Shown here: positions 45,709 through 54,454 of the stretch, one piece after another | Position numbering within the stretch: position 1 is the first letter of the stretch | Layout of the letters: each line of letters opens with the position of its first letter | NCBI RefSeq assembly: GCF_020026305.1 | Contig: NZ_CP075691.1 | Coordinates: 8,115,415-8,179,414, forward strand | Direction: 5' to 3' | DNA from: Streptomyces sp. 135 | GTDB lineage: Bacteria; Actinomycetota; Actinomycetes; Streptomycetales; Streptomycetaceae | DNA length: 64,000 bases | Translations under genes and position numbers: made by a program | The notes under the pieces: model-generated | Databases searched by the model: none | What the model saw: only the letters and a program-made list of their open reading frames with translations | Told to the model about the DNA's origin: nothing

Positions 45709-47142
45709 ATGACGGATATGAAGGATGCCAAGACATACGACGTAGTAGTCATCGGAGCCGGTCCCGTGGGGGAGAACGTGGCGGACCGGGCCCGCGCGGC
45801 GGGGCTCAGCGCCGCGATCGTGGAGAGCGAACTCGTCGGAGGCGAGTGCTCCTATTGGGCGTGCATGCCCAGCAAGGCGCTGCTCCGTCCCGTCATCGCC
45901 CGCGCGGACGCCCGCCGCGTCCCCGGGCTGCGCCAGTCCGTCCAGGGCCCGCTGGACGCGGCCGCGGTCCTCGCGCACCGCGACGACTACACCTCGCACT
46001 GGAAGGACGACGGCCAGGTCGGCTGGCTGGAGGGCATCGGCGTCACCCTGTACCGCGGCCACGGCCGCCTCACGGGCCCCCGCAAGGTCACGGTCACCGG
46101 AACGGACGGCACCGAGCACCGGATCGAGGCCCGCCACGCGGTGGCCGTCTGCACCGGCACCCGCGCCGCCCTGCCCGACCTGCCGGGCATCGCCGACGTC
46201 AAGCCGTGGACCAGCCGCGAGGCGACCGCTGCGGAACACGTGCCGGGCCGCCTCCTGGTCGTCGGGGGCGGCGTCGTCGCCGTGGAGATGGCCACCGCCT
46301 GGCAGGCGCTCGGCTCCGACGTGACGGTGCTGGTACGCGGCGGCGGCCTGCTGCCCCGCATGGAGCCGTTCGCGGGCGAGCTGGTCCAGGAGGCCCTGAC
46401 CGAGGCGGGCGCCGAGGTCCGGCTCGGCGTCTCGGTCACCGCCGTCAAGCGCGAGGACGGCACCGTCACGGCGACCCTGGACGACGGCTCGTCCCTCCGG
46501 GCCGACGAGATCCTCTTCGCCACGGGCCGCGCCCCCCGCACCGACGACATCGGCCTGGAGACGGTCGGCCTGGAGCCCGGCTCGTGGCTGCCGGTCGACG
46601 AGAGCCTGCGCGTGGACGGCAGCGACTGGCTGTACGCGGTGGGCGACGCGAACCACCGCGCGCTCCTCACCCACCAGGGCAAGTACCAGGCCCGCATCGC
46701 GGGCGCCGCCATCGCCGCGCGCGCCCAGGGCGTGCCCCTCCTGGAGACCGACCGCTGGGGCGCCCACTCCGCCACCGCCGACCACGCCGCCGTCCCGCAG
46801 GTGGTCTTCACCGACCCCGAGGCGGCCTCGGCGGGCCTGACCCTCGCGGAGGCGGAGGCCGCCGGGCACCGGGTCCGCGCCGTCGACTACGACATGTCGG
46901 GCGTCGCGGGCGCGGGGCTGTACGCCGACGGCTACCGCGGCAGGGCCCGCATGATCGTCGACCTGGACCGCGAGATCGTCCTCGGCGTCACCTTCGTCGG
47001 TCCCGGCGTCGGCGAACTCATCCACTCGGCGACCATGGCGGTCGCGGGCGAGATCCCCTTGGACCGCCTCTGGCACGCGGTCCCCGCCTACCCGACGATC
47101 AGCGAGGTGTGGCTGCGCCTCCTGGAGACGTACCGCGGGTGA
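45709..47142 (+). CDS. FAD/NAD(P)-dependent disulfide oxidoreductase (mercuric reductase/lipoamide dehydrogenase family)
   Basis: Protein of 477 residues. The FAD loop is VVVIGAGPVGENVA. The redox disulfide is Cys47 and Cys52 in GGECSYWACMPSK. The NAD(P) loop is LLVVGGGVVAVEMA, the second FAD motif is LYAVGDAN, and the C-terminal dimerisation domain includes VFTDPEAASAGLT. The C-terminal His-Glu pair of lipoamide dehydrogenase appears as HAVPAYPTISE. No lipoyl-complex genes adjoin, and no N-terminal metal-binding domain supports true mercuric reductase, so the substrate is open. The ATG at 45709 starts just before the FAD loop. Confidence 0.9.
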   Translation: MTDMKDAKTYDVVVIGAGPVGENVADRARAAGLSAAIVESELVGGECSYWACMPSKALLRPVIARADARRVPGLRQSVQGPLDAAAVLAHRDDYTSHWKDDGQVGWLEGIGVTLYRGHGRLTGPRKVTVTGTDGTEHRIEARHAVAVCTGTRAALPDLPGIADVKPWTSREATAAEHVPGRLLVVGGGVVAVEMATAWQALGSDVTVLVRGGGLLPRMEPFAGELVQEALTEAGAEVRLGVSVTAVKREDGTVTATLDDGSSLRADEILFATGRAPRTDDIGLETVGLEPGSWLPVDESLRVDGSDWLYAVGDANHRALLTHQGKYQARIAGAAIAARAQGVPLLETDRWGAHSATADHAAVPQVVFTDPEAASAGLTLAEAEAAGHRVRAVDYDMSGVAGAGLYADGYRGRARMIVDLDREIVLGVTFVGPGVGELIHSATMAVAGEIPLDRLWHAVPAYPTISEVWLRLLETYRG

Positions 47143-47438
47143 GGGCGGACGGCGCCGCGGACGCACCGGCGTTCGCTCCGGGGCAAGCCCCCGTGCACCG
47201 ATGGGCGAGTGCGGCCCTCCCGCCGCTTCCAGCCTCGGCGGGACAGCGCTTCGGCGCCCGTACCCTCCCCTCGGCAGGCGGCCACGTGAGTACCGCCTCT
47301 CCCGCAGCAGGCGTCCACGGCGGGGCTTCCCCGTGGGCGCCGCTCGCTGGTGCCCGTGCCGCACCCGCAGCCGTGTGGCGCGCAGGGGGGGCATTGCCTG
47401 AGGGAGAACCCTTCGCGGTGGTTCCAGAGGGCGGTTCC
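47143..47438. other. Intergenic region, nothing recognised
   Basis: This 296-bp gap lies between convergent genes. It contains a codon-like G/C pattern in several frames but no homology I recognise, no start with a good ribosome site and no clear hairpin. Confidence 0.5.
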
Positions 47439-48353
47439 TCAGGTGTCCTGGCGCCCCCGGAGTTCCTCCACGGCGACCCGGGCCGCCGCACCGATCACCG
47501 CGTCGGCGCGCGGCAGCTTGGCGTCGGAGCGGGCGGCCTGGGTGAAGACCACAGCCGTGTAGGTGCTGCCGTCGGCGAGTTCGACGACGCCCGCCTCGTG
47601 GCGCAGGGAGCCGAAGGTGCCCGTCTTGCCGTAGACGGTGACGTCGTCGTAGGGGAACCCGGAGGCGAGCCGGTGTGCCCACGCCTGCCTGCGCATCACG
47701 TCACGCATGAACGCGCAGCGTTCGTCGGATGCGGCCTCCCCGGTCCAGATGGCCCGCAGGAGCCGTGCCATGTCCGCCGCAGTGCTGGACGCCTTGAGCG
47801 CCGGGTCGTAGACGCCCGGGGGCACGACCGTGTCGTTGTCCGCCACGTGTGCAAGGGCCGCGTCCAGCGAGCGGGCGCCCGTCTCGGCGACCAGCCGGCT
47901 GAAGTTGCTGACCACGCCCGCGTGGATGTGGGTGTCGGGCATGTCCAGGTCGCGGCAGAGGGCGTCGACCGCGTCCGGGCCGACCGCCCTGAGCACGGCG
48001 TCGGCGGCGGCGTTGTCGGAGATGGTCATCATCAGCACCACCAGGTCGCGCAGCGACATGGTGACGGGGTCGCTCAGGACGGAGATGCCGGTCGGGCCCG
48101 GCACGCGCTCGTCGGGCTCCAGGGTCAGCCTGCGGCGCGGGTCGATCAGCCCGGTGTCCGCGAGCCGGCAGAAGGCGGCCATCAGCGGCACCTTGTAGAC
48201 CGAGCCGATCGGCAGTCGTTCACCGGGGTCGATGGTCACCCGGGCCGACGGGCGGCGCAGTTCCGCCACGTGCAGCCAGCCGCGCACGCCCGCGTCGTCG
48301 AACATGCCGCGGATGTCCCGCTCCACACCACTGCCCGGCCTCCGCCCGCTCAC
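47439..48353 (-). CDS. Class-A beta-lactamase-like serine hydrolase
   Basis: Protein of 304 residues with class-A motifs: nucleophile Ser51 in SVYK, Ser112-Asp-Asn in ISDN, and KTGTFG near residue 238. The expected omega-loop Glu (ExxxN) is not evident; the stretch SRLVAETGARSLDAALAHVAD is in that place, so true beta-lactamase activity is uncertain. No signal peptide is present, which would leave the enzyme in the cytoplasm. The GTG start overlaps the LysR stop by 4 bp, so the two are translated together. Confidence 0.85.
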   Translation of the reverse strand: MSGRRPGSGVERDIRGMFDDAGVRGWLHVAELRRPSARVTIDPGERLPIGSVYKVPLMAAFCRLADTGLIDPRRRLTLEPDERVPGPTGISVLSDPVTMSLRDLVVLMMTISDNAAADAVLRAVGPDAVDALCRDLDMPDTHIHAGVVSNFSRLVAETGARSLDAALAHVADNDTVVPPGVYDPALKASSTAADMARLLRAIWTGEAASDERCAFMRDVMRRQAWAHRLASGFPYDDVTVYGKTGTFGSLRHEAGVVELADGSTYTAVVFTQAARSDAKLPRADAVIGAAARVAVEELRGRQDT

Positions 48354-49222
48354 GGTGTCACCTTCCGGGCCAGGGCGTCCTCAAGGAGCCGTGCCGTCTC
48401 CGCCGTCTTCTCCGCGCCCGGCCGTCTCGGATCCCAGGCCACGCGCAGGCGCAGCGGAAGGGGTGGATCCGCCGCCTCCCGCCGCTCGACGCCGGTGGCC
48501 GTCAGTGTCTCGTCCGCCGTCACCAGCACGGCCTGCCCGGCGGCGACCAGGGCGAGGCCGGCGCGCTCGTCGGAGACCACCACGGTCTCCACCCGGCGGC
48601 CGCGGCTCGCCAGGGTGTCGACGAACAGGTCGTGGGCCGCCGGGGCCTCGGCACGCGGCCGCACGGCGACGGGCAGGCGCGACGCGGGCCTGCCACCGGC
48701 ATCGGCGCGGCCGGCCGGGGCGAGGAGCCAGGTCGGCAGCAGGATCACGCGCCCGGCGGCCAGCCCGTGCAGCACCGAGGGATGGCGGATCACGGCGATG
48801 TCGAGCCGGCCGGCGGCGACGTCACCGATCAGCGCGGCGGTGGACGCCGTCACCATCCCGATCCGGGCCCGCTCACCGGCCCTGACCGGCGCCGCCGCCA
48901 CGCCGGCCGCGACGGACGCCGGTACTTCGGGGGCGAGCCCGAGGCGCAGGCGCCGGCCGTCGGCGTGTTCGCGGGCGCCGGTCTCGCGGAGTTCCCTGAG
49001 CGCGGTCAGCGCCCTGCGGGCGTGCGGCAGCAGCAGGGTGCCCTCCTCGGTGAGGGACACTCCGCGCTCGCGGTCGAAGAGGCGCACCCCGAGCAGCGCC
49101 TCCAGTCGGCGCAGGCCCTGCGACAGGGGTGGCTGGGTGATGCCCACCCGCTGTGCGGCGGTTCCGAAGTGCTCCTCCTCGGCCAGCGCGACGAAGATTT
49201 CCAGATGCCGTTCCGTCAGCAC
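48350..49222 (-). CDS. LysR-family transcriptional regulator
   Basis: Protein of 290 residues. The N-terminal helix-turn-helix is HLEIFVALAEEEHFGTAAQRVGITQPPLSQGLRRLE, with VRLFDRERGVSLTEEG after it. The effector-binding domain follows. GTG start 49222 sits after a GGAGG site. Its last codons overlap the beta-lactamase-like gene, and it diverges from a penicillin-binding protein gene across a T-N11-A box. The arrangement resembles AmpR-type control of cell-wall stress, except that the hydrolase gene lies downstream rather than divergent. Confidence 0.92.
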   Translation of the reverse strand: MLTERHLEIFVALAEEEHFGTAAQRVGITQPPLSQGLRRLEALLGVRLFDRERGVSLTEEGTLLLPHARRALTALRELRETGAREHADGRRLRLGLAPEVPASVAAGVAAAPVRAGERARIGMVTASTAALIGDVAAGRLDIAVIRHPSVLHGLAAGRVILLPTWLLAPAGRADAGGRPASRLPVAVRPRAEAPAAHDLFVDTLASRGRRVETVVVSDERAGLALVAAGQAVLVTADETLTATGVERREAADPPLPLRLRVAWDPRRPGAEKTAETARLLEDALARKVTP

Positions 49223-49240
49223 TCCGTACCTCCTGGCGTG

Positions 49241-49265
49241 CAGCGATACAGCCTGCGAATCGCTG
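49241..49265. promoter_or_regulatory. LysR-type operator (T-N11-A box)
   Basis: CAGCGAT and ATCGCTG are perfect 7-bp inverted arms separated by exactly 11 nt, which gives the canonical T-N11-A arrangement. It lies 19 bp upstream of the lysR start and 116 bp before the penicillin-binding-protein start, so it can serve both divergent promoters. Confidence 0.8.
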
Positions 49266-49380
49266 TGATGCCGAGATCGTATTCGACATGCGGGACGGGT
49301 GCGGGCTTGACTCCCGAAGGGGCCGGCCCGTCGGCCTCCACAAGGACCATGTCCAGGCCCGATGCGAAACGGAGAGCACC

Positions 49381-51030
49381 TTGACGCGCACCGACACCCG
49401 TACCCGCCCCGCCCCCTACGGGCGGTCACGGCGGGAGCGGCGACTGCTCGGCATCTTCGTGAGCCTCCTCCTGCTCGGGGGAGGCGGATACGGCGTCTAC
49501 GCCCTGGTGGGCGACGACACGCAGGACGAGGACCCACGACTGGCGTCCGCCCGCAAGCCCTTGACGGCGTTCCTCGACGCGTGGGCCGCGAAGGACGCGC
49601 GGAAGGCGGCGAGCCACACCGACACCCCCGACGGCGCCGCCTCCCTCCTCACCTCGGTGCTGACCAACCTCAAGCCCTCCAGGACCACGATCGTCGACGG
49701 CGAAGGACAGCTGGAAGACGATCGGAAGGCGGAGTTCCCCTTCACCGTGACCATGGCGGTCCCTGGCGCGGGCAAGGTCTCTTGGGAGTCGCGGGCTCAA
49801 GTGCACCGGGTATCGGGCGCCTGGAAGGTCGAGTTCACCTCACCGATGATCCATCCGGAGCTGAAGCCGGGGCAGACGCTCGCGCTCAAGGGCGGCGACA
49901 CCCGGGCGAAGGTGCTCGACGGCAACGGCGACCCGCTGCGGGCCAGCAGCCTCGTCGGCACCGTCGACCCGGTCAGCGGCAAGGGCACCTCAGGCCTGGA
50001 GGCCCGCTACGACGACGTCCTGTCCGGTGGCGGGAACAGCAGATCCCTGGTGGTCGCGGACCGCCGCAGCGGACGCGCCGTCAAGGAACTGACCAAGGCG
50101 GAGAAGGCCGGGGGCCGCCCGGTGCGCACCACCATCGACCCGCGCGTCCAGGAGGCGGCGGCCAAGGCCCTGACCGGCGTCGACGACAAGGCGGCCATCG
50201 TCGCCGTCGACCCGTCCAACGGCCACATACGCGCCGCCGTGAACCGCCCCGGCGGCCTCAACCGCGCCCTCGAAGGGCGCTATCCGCCCGGCTCCGTCTT
50301 CAAGGTGGTCACCGCGGCGGCTCTCCTCAAGGGCGGCCTGCGACCCGAGGACCGCGCCGCCTGCCCGAAGTTCGCGCGCGTCGACGGGCAGCGCTTCGAG
50401 AACCAGGACCAGTTCGACCTCCCGGCCGGTGCCACCTTCGCGGACGTCTTCGCGCACTCCTGCAACACGTACTTCGTCAACGCCCGCAGCCGCCTGTCCG
50501 ACACCGATCTGCGCGACGCCTCCCGCCCGTTCGGCATCGGCGGCAGCTGGGACGTGGGCACCACCACGTACGACGGCAGTGTCCCCGTCAGCAACAGCGA
50601 CAACGACAAGGCCGCCGCGACCATCGGCCAGGCGCGCGTCCAGGCCTCGCCGCTGGTGATGGCGTCCGTCGCGGCCACCGTCAAGAGCGGCGAGTTCAAG
50701 CAGCCGGTGCTGGTGCCGGACGCCGTGAAGAAGAAGTACGACGCCCCGGTCGCCCTGGACGGAGAGGTGAGCGCCCGGTTGCGCGAGCTGATGCGCGCCA
50801 CCGTGACCTCCGGTTCCGCCCGCGCGCTGAAGGACCTGCCCGGCCGGCCCCACGCCAAGACCGGCACCGCCGAGTACGGCACCGCCAAGCCGCCGCGCAC
50901 CCACGCGTGGATGATCGGCTACCAGGGCGACTCCGACCTCGCGTGGGCGGTGCTCCTGGAGGACGGCGGCTCCGGCGGCGCCGACGCGGGCCCCGTGGCC
51001 GCGCGTTTCCTGCGCAACCTGGCGGGGTGA
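49381..51030 (+). CDS. Penicillin-binding protein (MecA N-domain plus transpeptidase)
   Basis: Protein of 549 residues. It has a membrane anchor (LLGIFVSLLLLGGGGYGVYAL, about 22-42), then an NTF2-like MecA N-terminal domain (about 55-160), a dimerisation region and a C-terminal D,D-transpeptidase domain. Catalytic motifs: Ser305 in SVFK, Ser360 in SCN, Lys493 in KTGT. It cross-links peptidoglycan outside the membrane. The TTG at 49381 is preferred because GGAGAGCACC precedes it; an ATG at 49288 would add 31 residues of unlikely sequence. It is divergent from lysR and may be controlled by it. Confidence 0.93.
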   Translation: MTRTDTRTRPAPYGRSRRERRLLGIFVSLLLLGGGGYGVYALVGDDTQDEDPRLASARKPLTAFLDAWAAKDARKAASHTDTPDGAASLLTSVLTNLKPSRTTIVDGEGQLEDDRKAEFPFTVTMAVPGAGKVSWESRAQVHRVSGAWKVEFTSPMIHPELKPGQTLALKGGDTRAKVLDGNGDPLRASSLVGTVDPVSGKGTSGLEARYDDVLSGGGNSRSLVVADRRSGRAVKELTKAEKAGGRPVRTTIDPRVQEAAAKALTGVDDKAAIVAVDPSNGHIRAAVNRPGGLNRALEGRYPPGSVFKVVTAAALLKGGLRPEDRAACPKFARVDGQRFENQDQFDLPAGATFADVFAHSCNTYFVNARSRLSDTDLRDASRPFGIGGSWDVGTTTYDGSVPVSNSDNDKAAATIGQARVQASPLVMASVAATVKSGEFKQPVLVPDAVKKKYDAPVALDGEVSARLRELMRATVTSGSARALKDLPGRPHAKTGTAEYGTAKPPRTHAWMIGYQGDSDLAWAVLLEDGGSGGADAGPVAARFLRNLAG

Positions 51031-51062
51031 GCGAGGGGGGGGTGCCGGAGCCCGTGGGGCCG

Positions 51063-51263
51063 TTACGCGCCGTGCCCACGCCGGTGCTCGGGCACCATCG
51101 TCAGGTCCACCGGCGAGGTAACCGCCCCGTCGACGCACAACAGCGCGTCGGCCAGTTCGAACGTTTCGTCACGCCGGGCGGTCAGACACTCATAGAACTC
51201 TGCTCGGAAGCGTGACGCCTCCGCGAACGCTTCCCGCCGGACATCCGGGCACACCACACTCAT
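51063..51263 (-). pseudogene. IS701-family transposase, N-terminal remnant
   Basis: Only the first ~66 residues remain: RAEFYECLTARRDETFELADALLCVDGAV...LTMVPEHRRGHGA. I recognise this as the N terminus of Streptomyces IS701-type transposases (normally about 400 residues). Homology ends abruptly at 51063 against the penicillin-binding-protein gene. A 9-bp inverted pair CGGCCTTCG/CGAAGGCCG (51269-51277 and 51312-51320) lies just upstream. Confidence 0.7.
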
Positions 51264-51656
51264 GACAACGGCCTTCGGCTGATTCTCCTCGTGACGGAGC
51301 TCAGGATCAGACGAAGGCCGCCCTCATGTCCGGCGAATGCCTAGGTGGGTGACTACGTTCGGGGCATCATTCGAGGCCAGAAGAGAAAGAACAAGCTAAG
51401 GATTTTCAGTACTGGTGACAGAAATTCTGCCGGACGGGCGGTTGTGACAAGTGGGATGCCTGATCGGTGACAACCAACGTGCCTCGACTGGTCTTCTCCG
51501 CCAGCTCGTCCGGCTTCGCCGGTGACAACTCCTGAGCTTCGGCTCAGCCCATCGACCGCAATTGAGCCGAGGCACGGTGGATGTCACCGAGCCAACTTGT
51601 TGTCACTTCTCGCGTAGTGACGCCCAGGGCTTCGGCCGACGTCATGAGGCGGTCGG
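51264..51656. repeat. Decayed IS-end-like region with GTGACAA repeats, left block
   Basis: A 393-bp gene-free stretch of lower GC than its surroundings. GTGACA(A) occurs at 51414, 51444, 51467 and 51522, and in inverse orientation at 51600. The segment 51466-51545 is similar to 52892-52985 on the other side of the SDR-MerR pair, including GACAAnCnnCGTGCCTCG. Such multiple terminal repeats are seen in IS21-type elements. No transposase of that type remains. Confidence 0.55.
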
Positions 51657-52058
51657 TCAGGCTACCGGGCGGACTTGGCCACCGACTGCCTGTTGCAACG
51701 CGGTTTGCAGCCGGTCGCGGGCCTCGGTCTGGGCGGCGATGCGTTGGTTGAGGACTGCCAGACGTTGCAGCGCGACCTGCAGGCCCTTGCCCGAGGGCGG
51801 TGCGGCGGCCACATCACCGTCCAGACACGGCGCGAACACCCGCACGTCGTCCAGGGTGAGCCCGGCGGCCAGCAGGTAGCGGATGTTGCCGACGCGCACC
51901 ACGGCCCGCTCGTCGTAGACGCGGTAGCCGTTGGGGGCCCGCTGCGAGGAGATCAGTCCGGCTTGCTCGTAGTGCCGCAGCGCACGGGCGGTCGTCCCTG
52001 TCGCCCTGGCCAGCTCACCGATCCGCACCCTTCGCACCTCCCGGACCACTCCTATCAC
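51657..52058 (-). CDS. MerR-family transcriptional regulator
   Basis: Protein of 133 residues. The winged helix-turn-helix reads RIGELARATGTTARALRHYEQAGLISSQRAPNGYRVY. It has a DDVRVF core and a C-terminal coiled-coil (about 95-130). No Cys cluster is present except one Cys in FAPCLDGD, so metal sensing is unlikely. Its GTG start overlaps the stop of the short-chain dehydrogenase by 4 bp, so it is the second gene of a two-gene operon. This is typical of self-regulated MerR-enzyme pairs. Confidence 0.9.
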   Translation of the reverse strand: MIGVVREVRRVRIGELARATGTTARALRHYEQAGLISSQRAPNGYRVYDERAVVRVGNIRYLLAAGLTLDDVRVFAPCLDGDVAAAPPSGKGLQVALQRLAVLNQRIAAQTEARDRLQTALQQAVGGQVRPVA

Positions 52059-52822
52059 GCCACGACCGCTCCGCCGTCGACGGGGAGTACCACTCCGGTG
52101 ACGAAGGAGGCGGCCGGTGCGGCAAGCTGCGTGACTGCCCAGGCCACCTCCTCAGGACGGCCGATCCGGGCCAGTGGGGTGTGTGCCAGCTGCCACTCCC
52201 GCACCGCTGCCATCCGCTCCGGCGTCAGGCCCTGGTGCTCGCCGATGGGAGTGTCGATCGCGCCGGGAGCGACTGCCACCACGCGGATCCCGCGGGGCGC
52301 CAGCTCGACCGCCCAACTGCGGGTCAGCAGCTCCAGAGCGGTCTTTGTGGCCGCATAGACCGAGCTGCCGGGCCAGGCCCGCTGCCCCACCGACGTACTG
52401 ACATTGACGATCACCCCGCCCGACGTCTCCAGGAGGGGCAGCGCGGCCTGGGCCAGCAGGATGGGGGCGACCAAGTTGGTGGCAAGCTGAGCTGTGATCG
52501 TCTCCGGCGTCAGCGTGCCCAAAGCGCCGCCGCGCACGATGCCGGCGTTGTTGACCAGCACGTCCAGTCGGCCGTGTGTCTCCAGCACGGCCCGGATGAT
52601 CCGATCCGGCCCGTCCTCGGCGGTGATGTCGGCGGCCAGCGGCGTGATCCGGTCGTGCCCGGCCACGGTCTCCTCTAGGGGCTCGACCCGCCGCCCGATC
52701 GCGATCACGTGGGCGCCCTCAGCGGCGAAGGCGCGGGCAGTGGCCCGGCCAATCCCAGTGCCGGCTCCGGTGACGGCGACGACCCTGCTGCTCGTTGGTG
52801 CGGTGCTGTTCATGCCGGTCAT
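52055..52822 (-). CDS. Short-chain dehydrogenase/reductase (SDR)
   Basis: Protein of 255 residues, classical SDR. The cofactor loop is TGAGTGIG (18-25), with NNAG at 91-94, catalytic Ser142/Ser144 region, Tyr156 and Lys160 (YAATK), and the PGAIDTPIG stretch after it. GRR at residues 43-45 after the second strand suggests NADPH preference. The substrate is unknown. A second ATG at 52813 could be the real start, since a MerR-type promoter ends almost on it. It is coupled to the following merR gene. Confidence 0.92.
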   Translation of the reverse strand: MTGMNSTAPTSSRVVAVTGAGTGIGRATARAFAAEGAHVIAIGRRVEPLEETVAGHDRITPLAADITAEDGPDRIIRAVLETHGRLDVLVNNAGIVRGGALGTLTPETITAQLATNLVAPILLAQAALPLLETSGGVIVNVSTSVGQRAWPGSSVYAATKTALELLTRSWAVELAPRGIRVVAVAPGAIDTPIGEHQGLTPERMAAVREWQLAHTPLARIGRPEEVAWAVTQLAAPAASFVTGVVLPVDGGAVVA

Positions 52823-52828
52823 CGTGCA

Positions 52829-52854
52829 ACCCTGCCGCCAGCGGCAAGGTCAAG
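52829..52854 (-). promoter_or_regulatory. MerR-type promoter/operator of the SDR-merR pair
   Basis: On the minus strand TTGACC (a -35 element) is followed by the dyad ACCTTGCC-gctggc-GGCAGGGT (one mismatch) filling the spacer, as in MerR-controlled promoters. The start of transcription would fall close to the SDR start codon, so the mRNA may be nearly leaderless. Confidence 0.55.
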
Positions 52855-53342
52855 CAGCGCCTGCCAGAAAGGCTGCCGCATGAGCGTTTGAGACAAGCCG
52901 CGTGCCTCGCTGGTGACAACCAGGTCGCTTCGACCGATCCATCTCACCGGTGCACCCGGCTCCGCCGTTGACAACTTTCGGCTCGGCAACGGTGAACAGG
53001 CCCCTGCGCCGCCTGTCCGTCCTCACCATCACCTGGCTCGGATAGCCACCCGGTGACAACGCCTCGCCCCCTGTCACTCGAACTGTCAGGGGGCAGGGCG
53101 TTCCACGACGGGGGTGGCTGCGAGCGACCCGGCTCCCCGACCCGCAGGCCGCGGCCGGTACACCGTCCAGCGCGGGAGCCCCCTGGTGACCGCAGGACGA
53201 CAGTTGAGTACGGCGCTCGTGACGCTCCCGCCGCTCGGAGTGTTCGGCTCACGCATAGATCTGGCGAGTAATCGATAGGCGGATCCGCCAGAAGTCGGGA
53301 GACAATCTGCGGTTCGGACATCACGGAGCCACCGGAGGAGAG
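52855..53342. repeat. Decayed IS-end-like region, right block, and leader of the next gene
   Basis: This block holds GTGACAAC copies at 52913 and 53054, GTTGACAAC at 52967, and a stretch similar to 51466-51545 in the same orientation. From about 53250 on, the sequence is the promoter and leader of the next gene. No intact gene is present. Confidence 0.5.
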
Positions 53343-54059
53343 TTGGCTGAAGACCCGCACGGTTCGTCGCAGCAGCCCGAGCGCAGCACCGGACCGGTTA
53401 CGAACGGGCCAATGCAGCAGTCCGACTCGGGTGCAGGACCGGAAGCCACGCCGGAGAGCGCGACGCTGAGGCACCAGTGGTCAGCGCTGTGGGACCGGAA
53501 CAACTGGGCCACGCTCGTCGTGCTGCCATTAGCGGGAGCCTTCGCGCTCTGGGCATTGCAGAGCGTAAGCGGGTGGCTCGCAGCCCAGGCGAATCCACCT
53601 GGGTTGACGGCCTACGCAAGCTCCCCCGGGCCCTGCGTGCCTGCTGTCTTTCCCATCACCCTGGAAACCAAGACGGACAGGACGGTCTTGGTGACGGGTA
53701 TCGACGTCACCGTCGTGTTCAGCAAGGTGCCGCCCCACAGCAAGAAGGAGCCTTCGGCCGACTGCGGTGATACGGTGCACGACCCCGCATTCGACGTGAA
53801 TCTTGAGCAGCGTCCGGTCCCTGTCGTCCCCCGGGGTAAGAAGTCCGTGGCTGACCGCACGGACTTCCCCTTCACGATCTCCCCTGACCAGCCAAAACAG
53901 CTCACCCTCAGAGTCGACCCTGCGAAGCGGGACGTTCACTTCAAGGTGAAGGTCGAATGGGTCGCAGGCGGCGAGTACGGAAGCGCGACGCTGGATGATG
54001 CCGACCGTAGCTATGGATCGGGCCTGGGTGACGGGCCTGGCTTCCGTGTAGTCGGGTAA
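53343..54059 (+). CDS. Hypothetical membrane-anchored protein
   Basis: I do not recognise the family. Protein of 238 residues with a polar N-terminal region (1-45, Gln/Ser/Thr-rich), one membrane helix (WATLVVLPLAGAFALWALQSVSGWL, about 56-80) and an extracellular beta-rich domain with several Val/Thr alternations and two Cys (likely a disulfide). The TTG start is supported by GGAGGAG 3-9 bp upstream. Codon 63 is TTA (53529-53531), so bldA could limit its translation. It stands alone between relics of mobile elements and may be imported. Codon use is less GC-biased than that of the neighbouring genes. Confidence 0.7.
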   Translation: MAEDPHGSSQQPERSTGPVTNGPMQQSDSGAGPEATPESATLRHQWSALWDRNNWATLVVLPLAGAFALWALQSVSGWLAAQANPPGLTAYASSPGPCVPAVFPITLETKTDRTVLVTGIDVTVVFSKVPPHSKKEPSADCGDTVHDPAFDVNLEQRPVPVVPRGKKSVADRTDFPFTISPDQPKQLTLRVDPAKRDVHFKVKVEWVAGGEYGSATLDDADRSYGSGLGDGPGFRVVG

Positions 54060-54454
54060 GTAGCTGGTTCTGTCGGGAATCTTGAGGACCACGGGGTCGG
54101 CAGTGTGATCGCTACAGTCCTCGGAATGCCCGCAGCGGGAGTTCGCCCTGTTCAATGGCTTGGCATGATGGATGGCGCGCTGGCTGTAACGCTCTTGCGA
54201 ACGCCGCCAGAGAGGCGTGTGGGGCCGGTGAGCCGTCTGAGACGCTGCCGCACGTCCGTTCCCTGCCTCACCCATGCGGGGCGGGGTTGAAGGGTGCCGG
54301 GTGCCGGGTGCTGACGCAGCGGGACGGTGTGAGAATCCGCCGTCCCGGAGGTGATCGGAATGCGTGTCCGTCTCGGTCCCGGCCCGCAGGTACCGGAGTT
54401 GACTGCCCGGGTTGCCCGCGCGAGCAACCCCGAGGCCACTACGGCCATGAGCGT
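54060..54454. other. Gene-free stretch between hypothetical gene and IS relic
   Basis: No gene recognised. It contains a small tandem GTGCCGG repeat near 54294 and a 7-bp stem GGGACGG/CCGTCCC (54321-54346). The downstream part may be eroded IS sequence. Confidence 0.4.

Noticed and set aside
45709..47142. Thioredoxin reductase for the adjacent thioredoxin
   Set aside because: The redox Cys pair lies in an N-terminal GGxCxxxxC motif of the mercuric-reductase/lipoamide-dehydrogenase type, not the CxxC of bacterial TrxB, and the length is about 477 rather than about 320.
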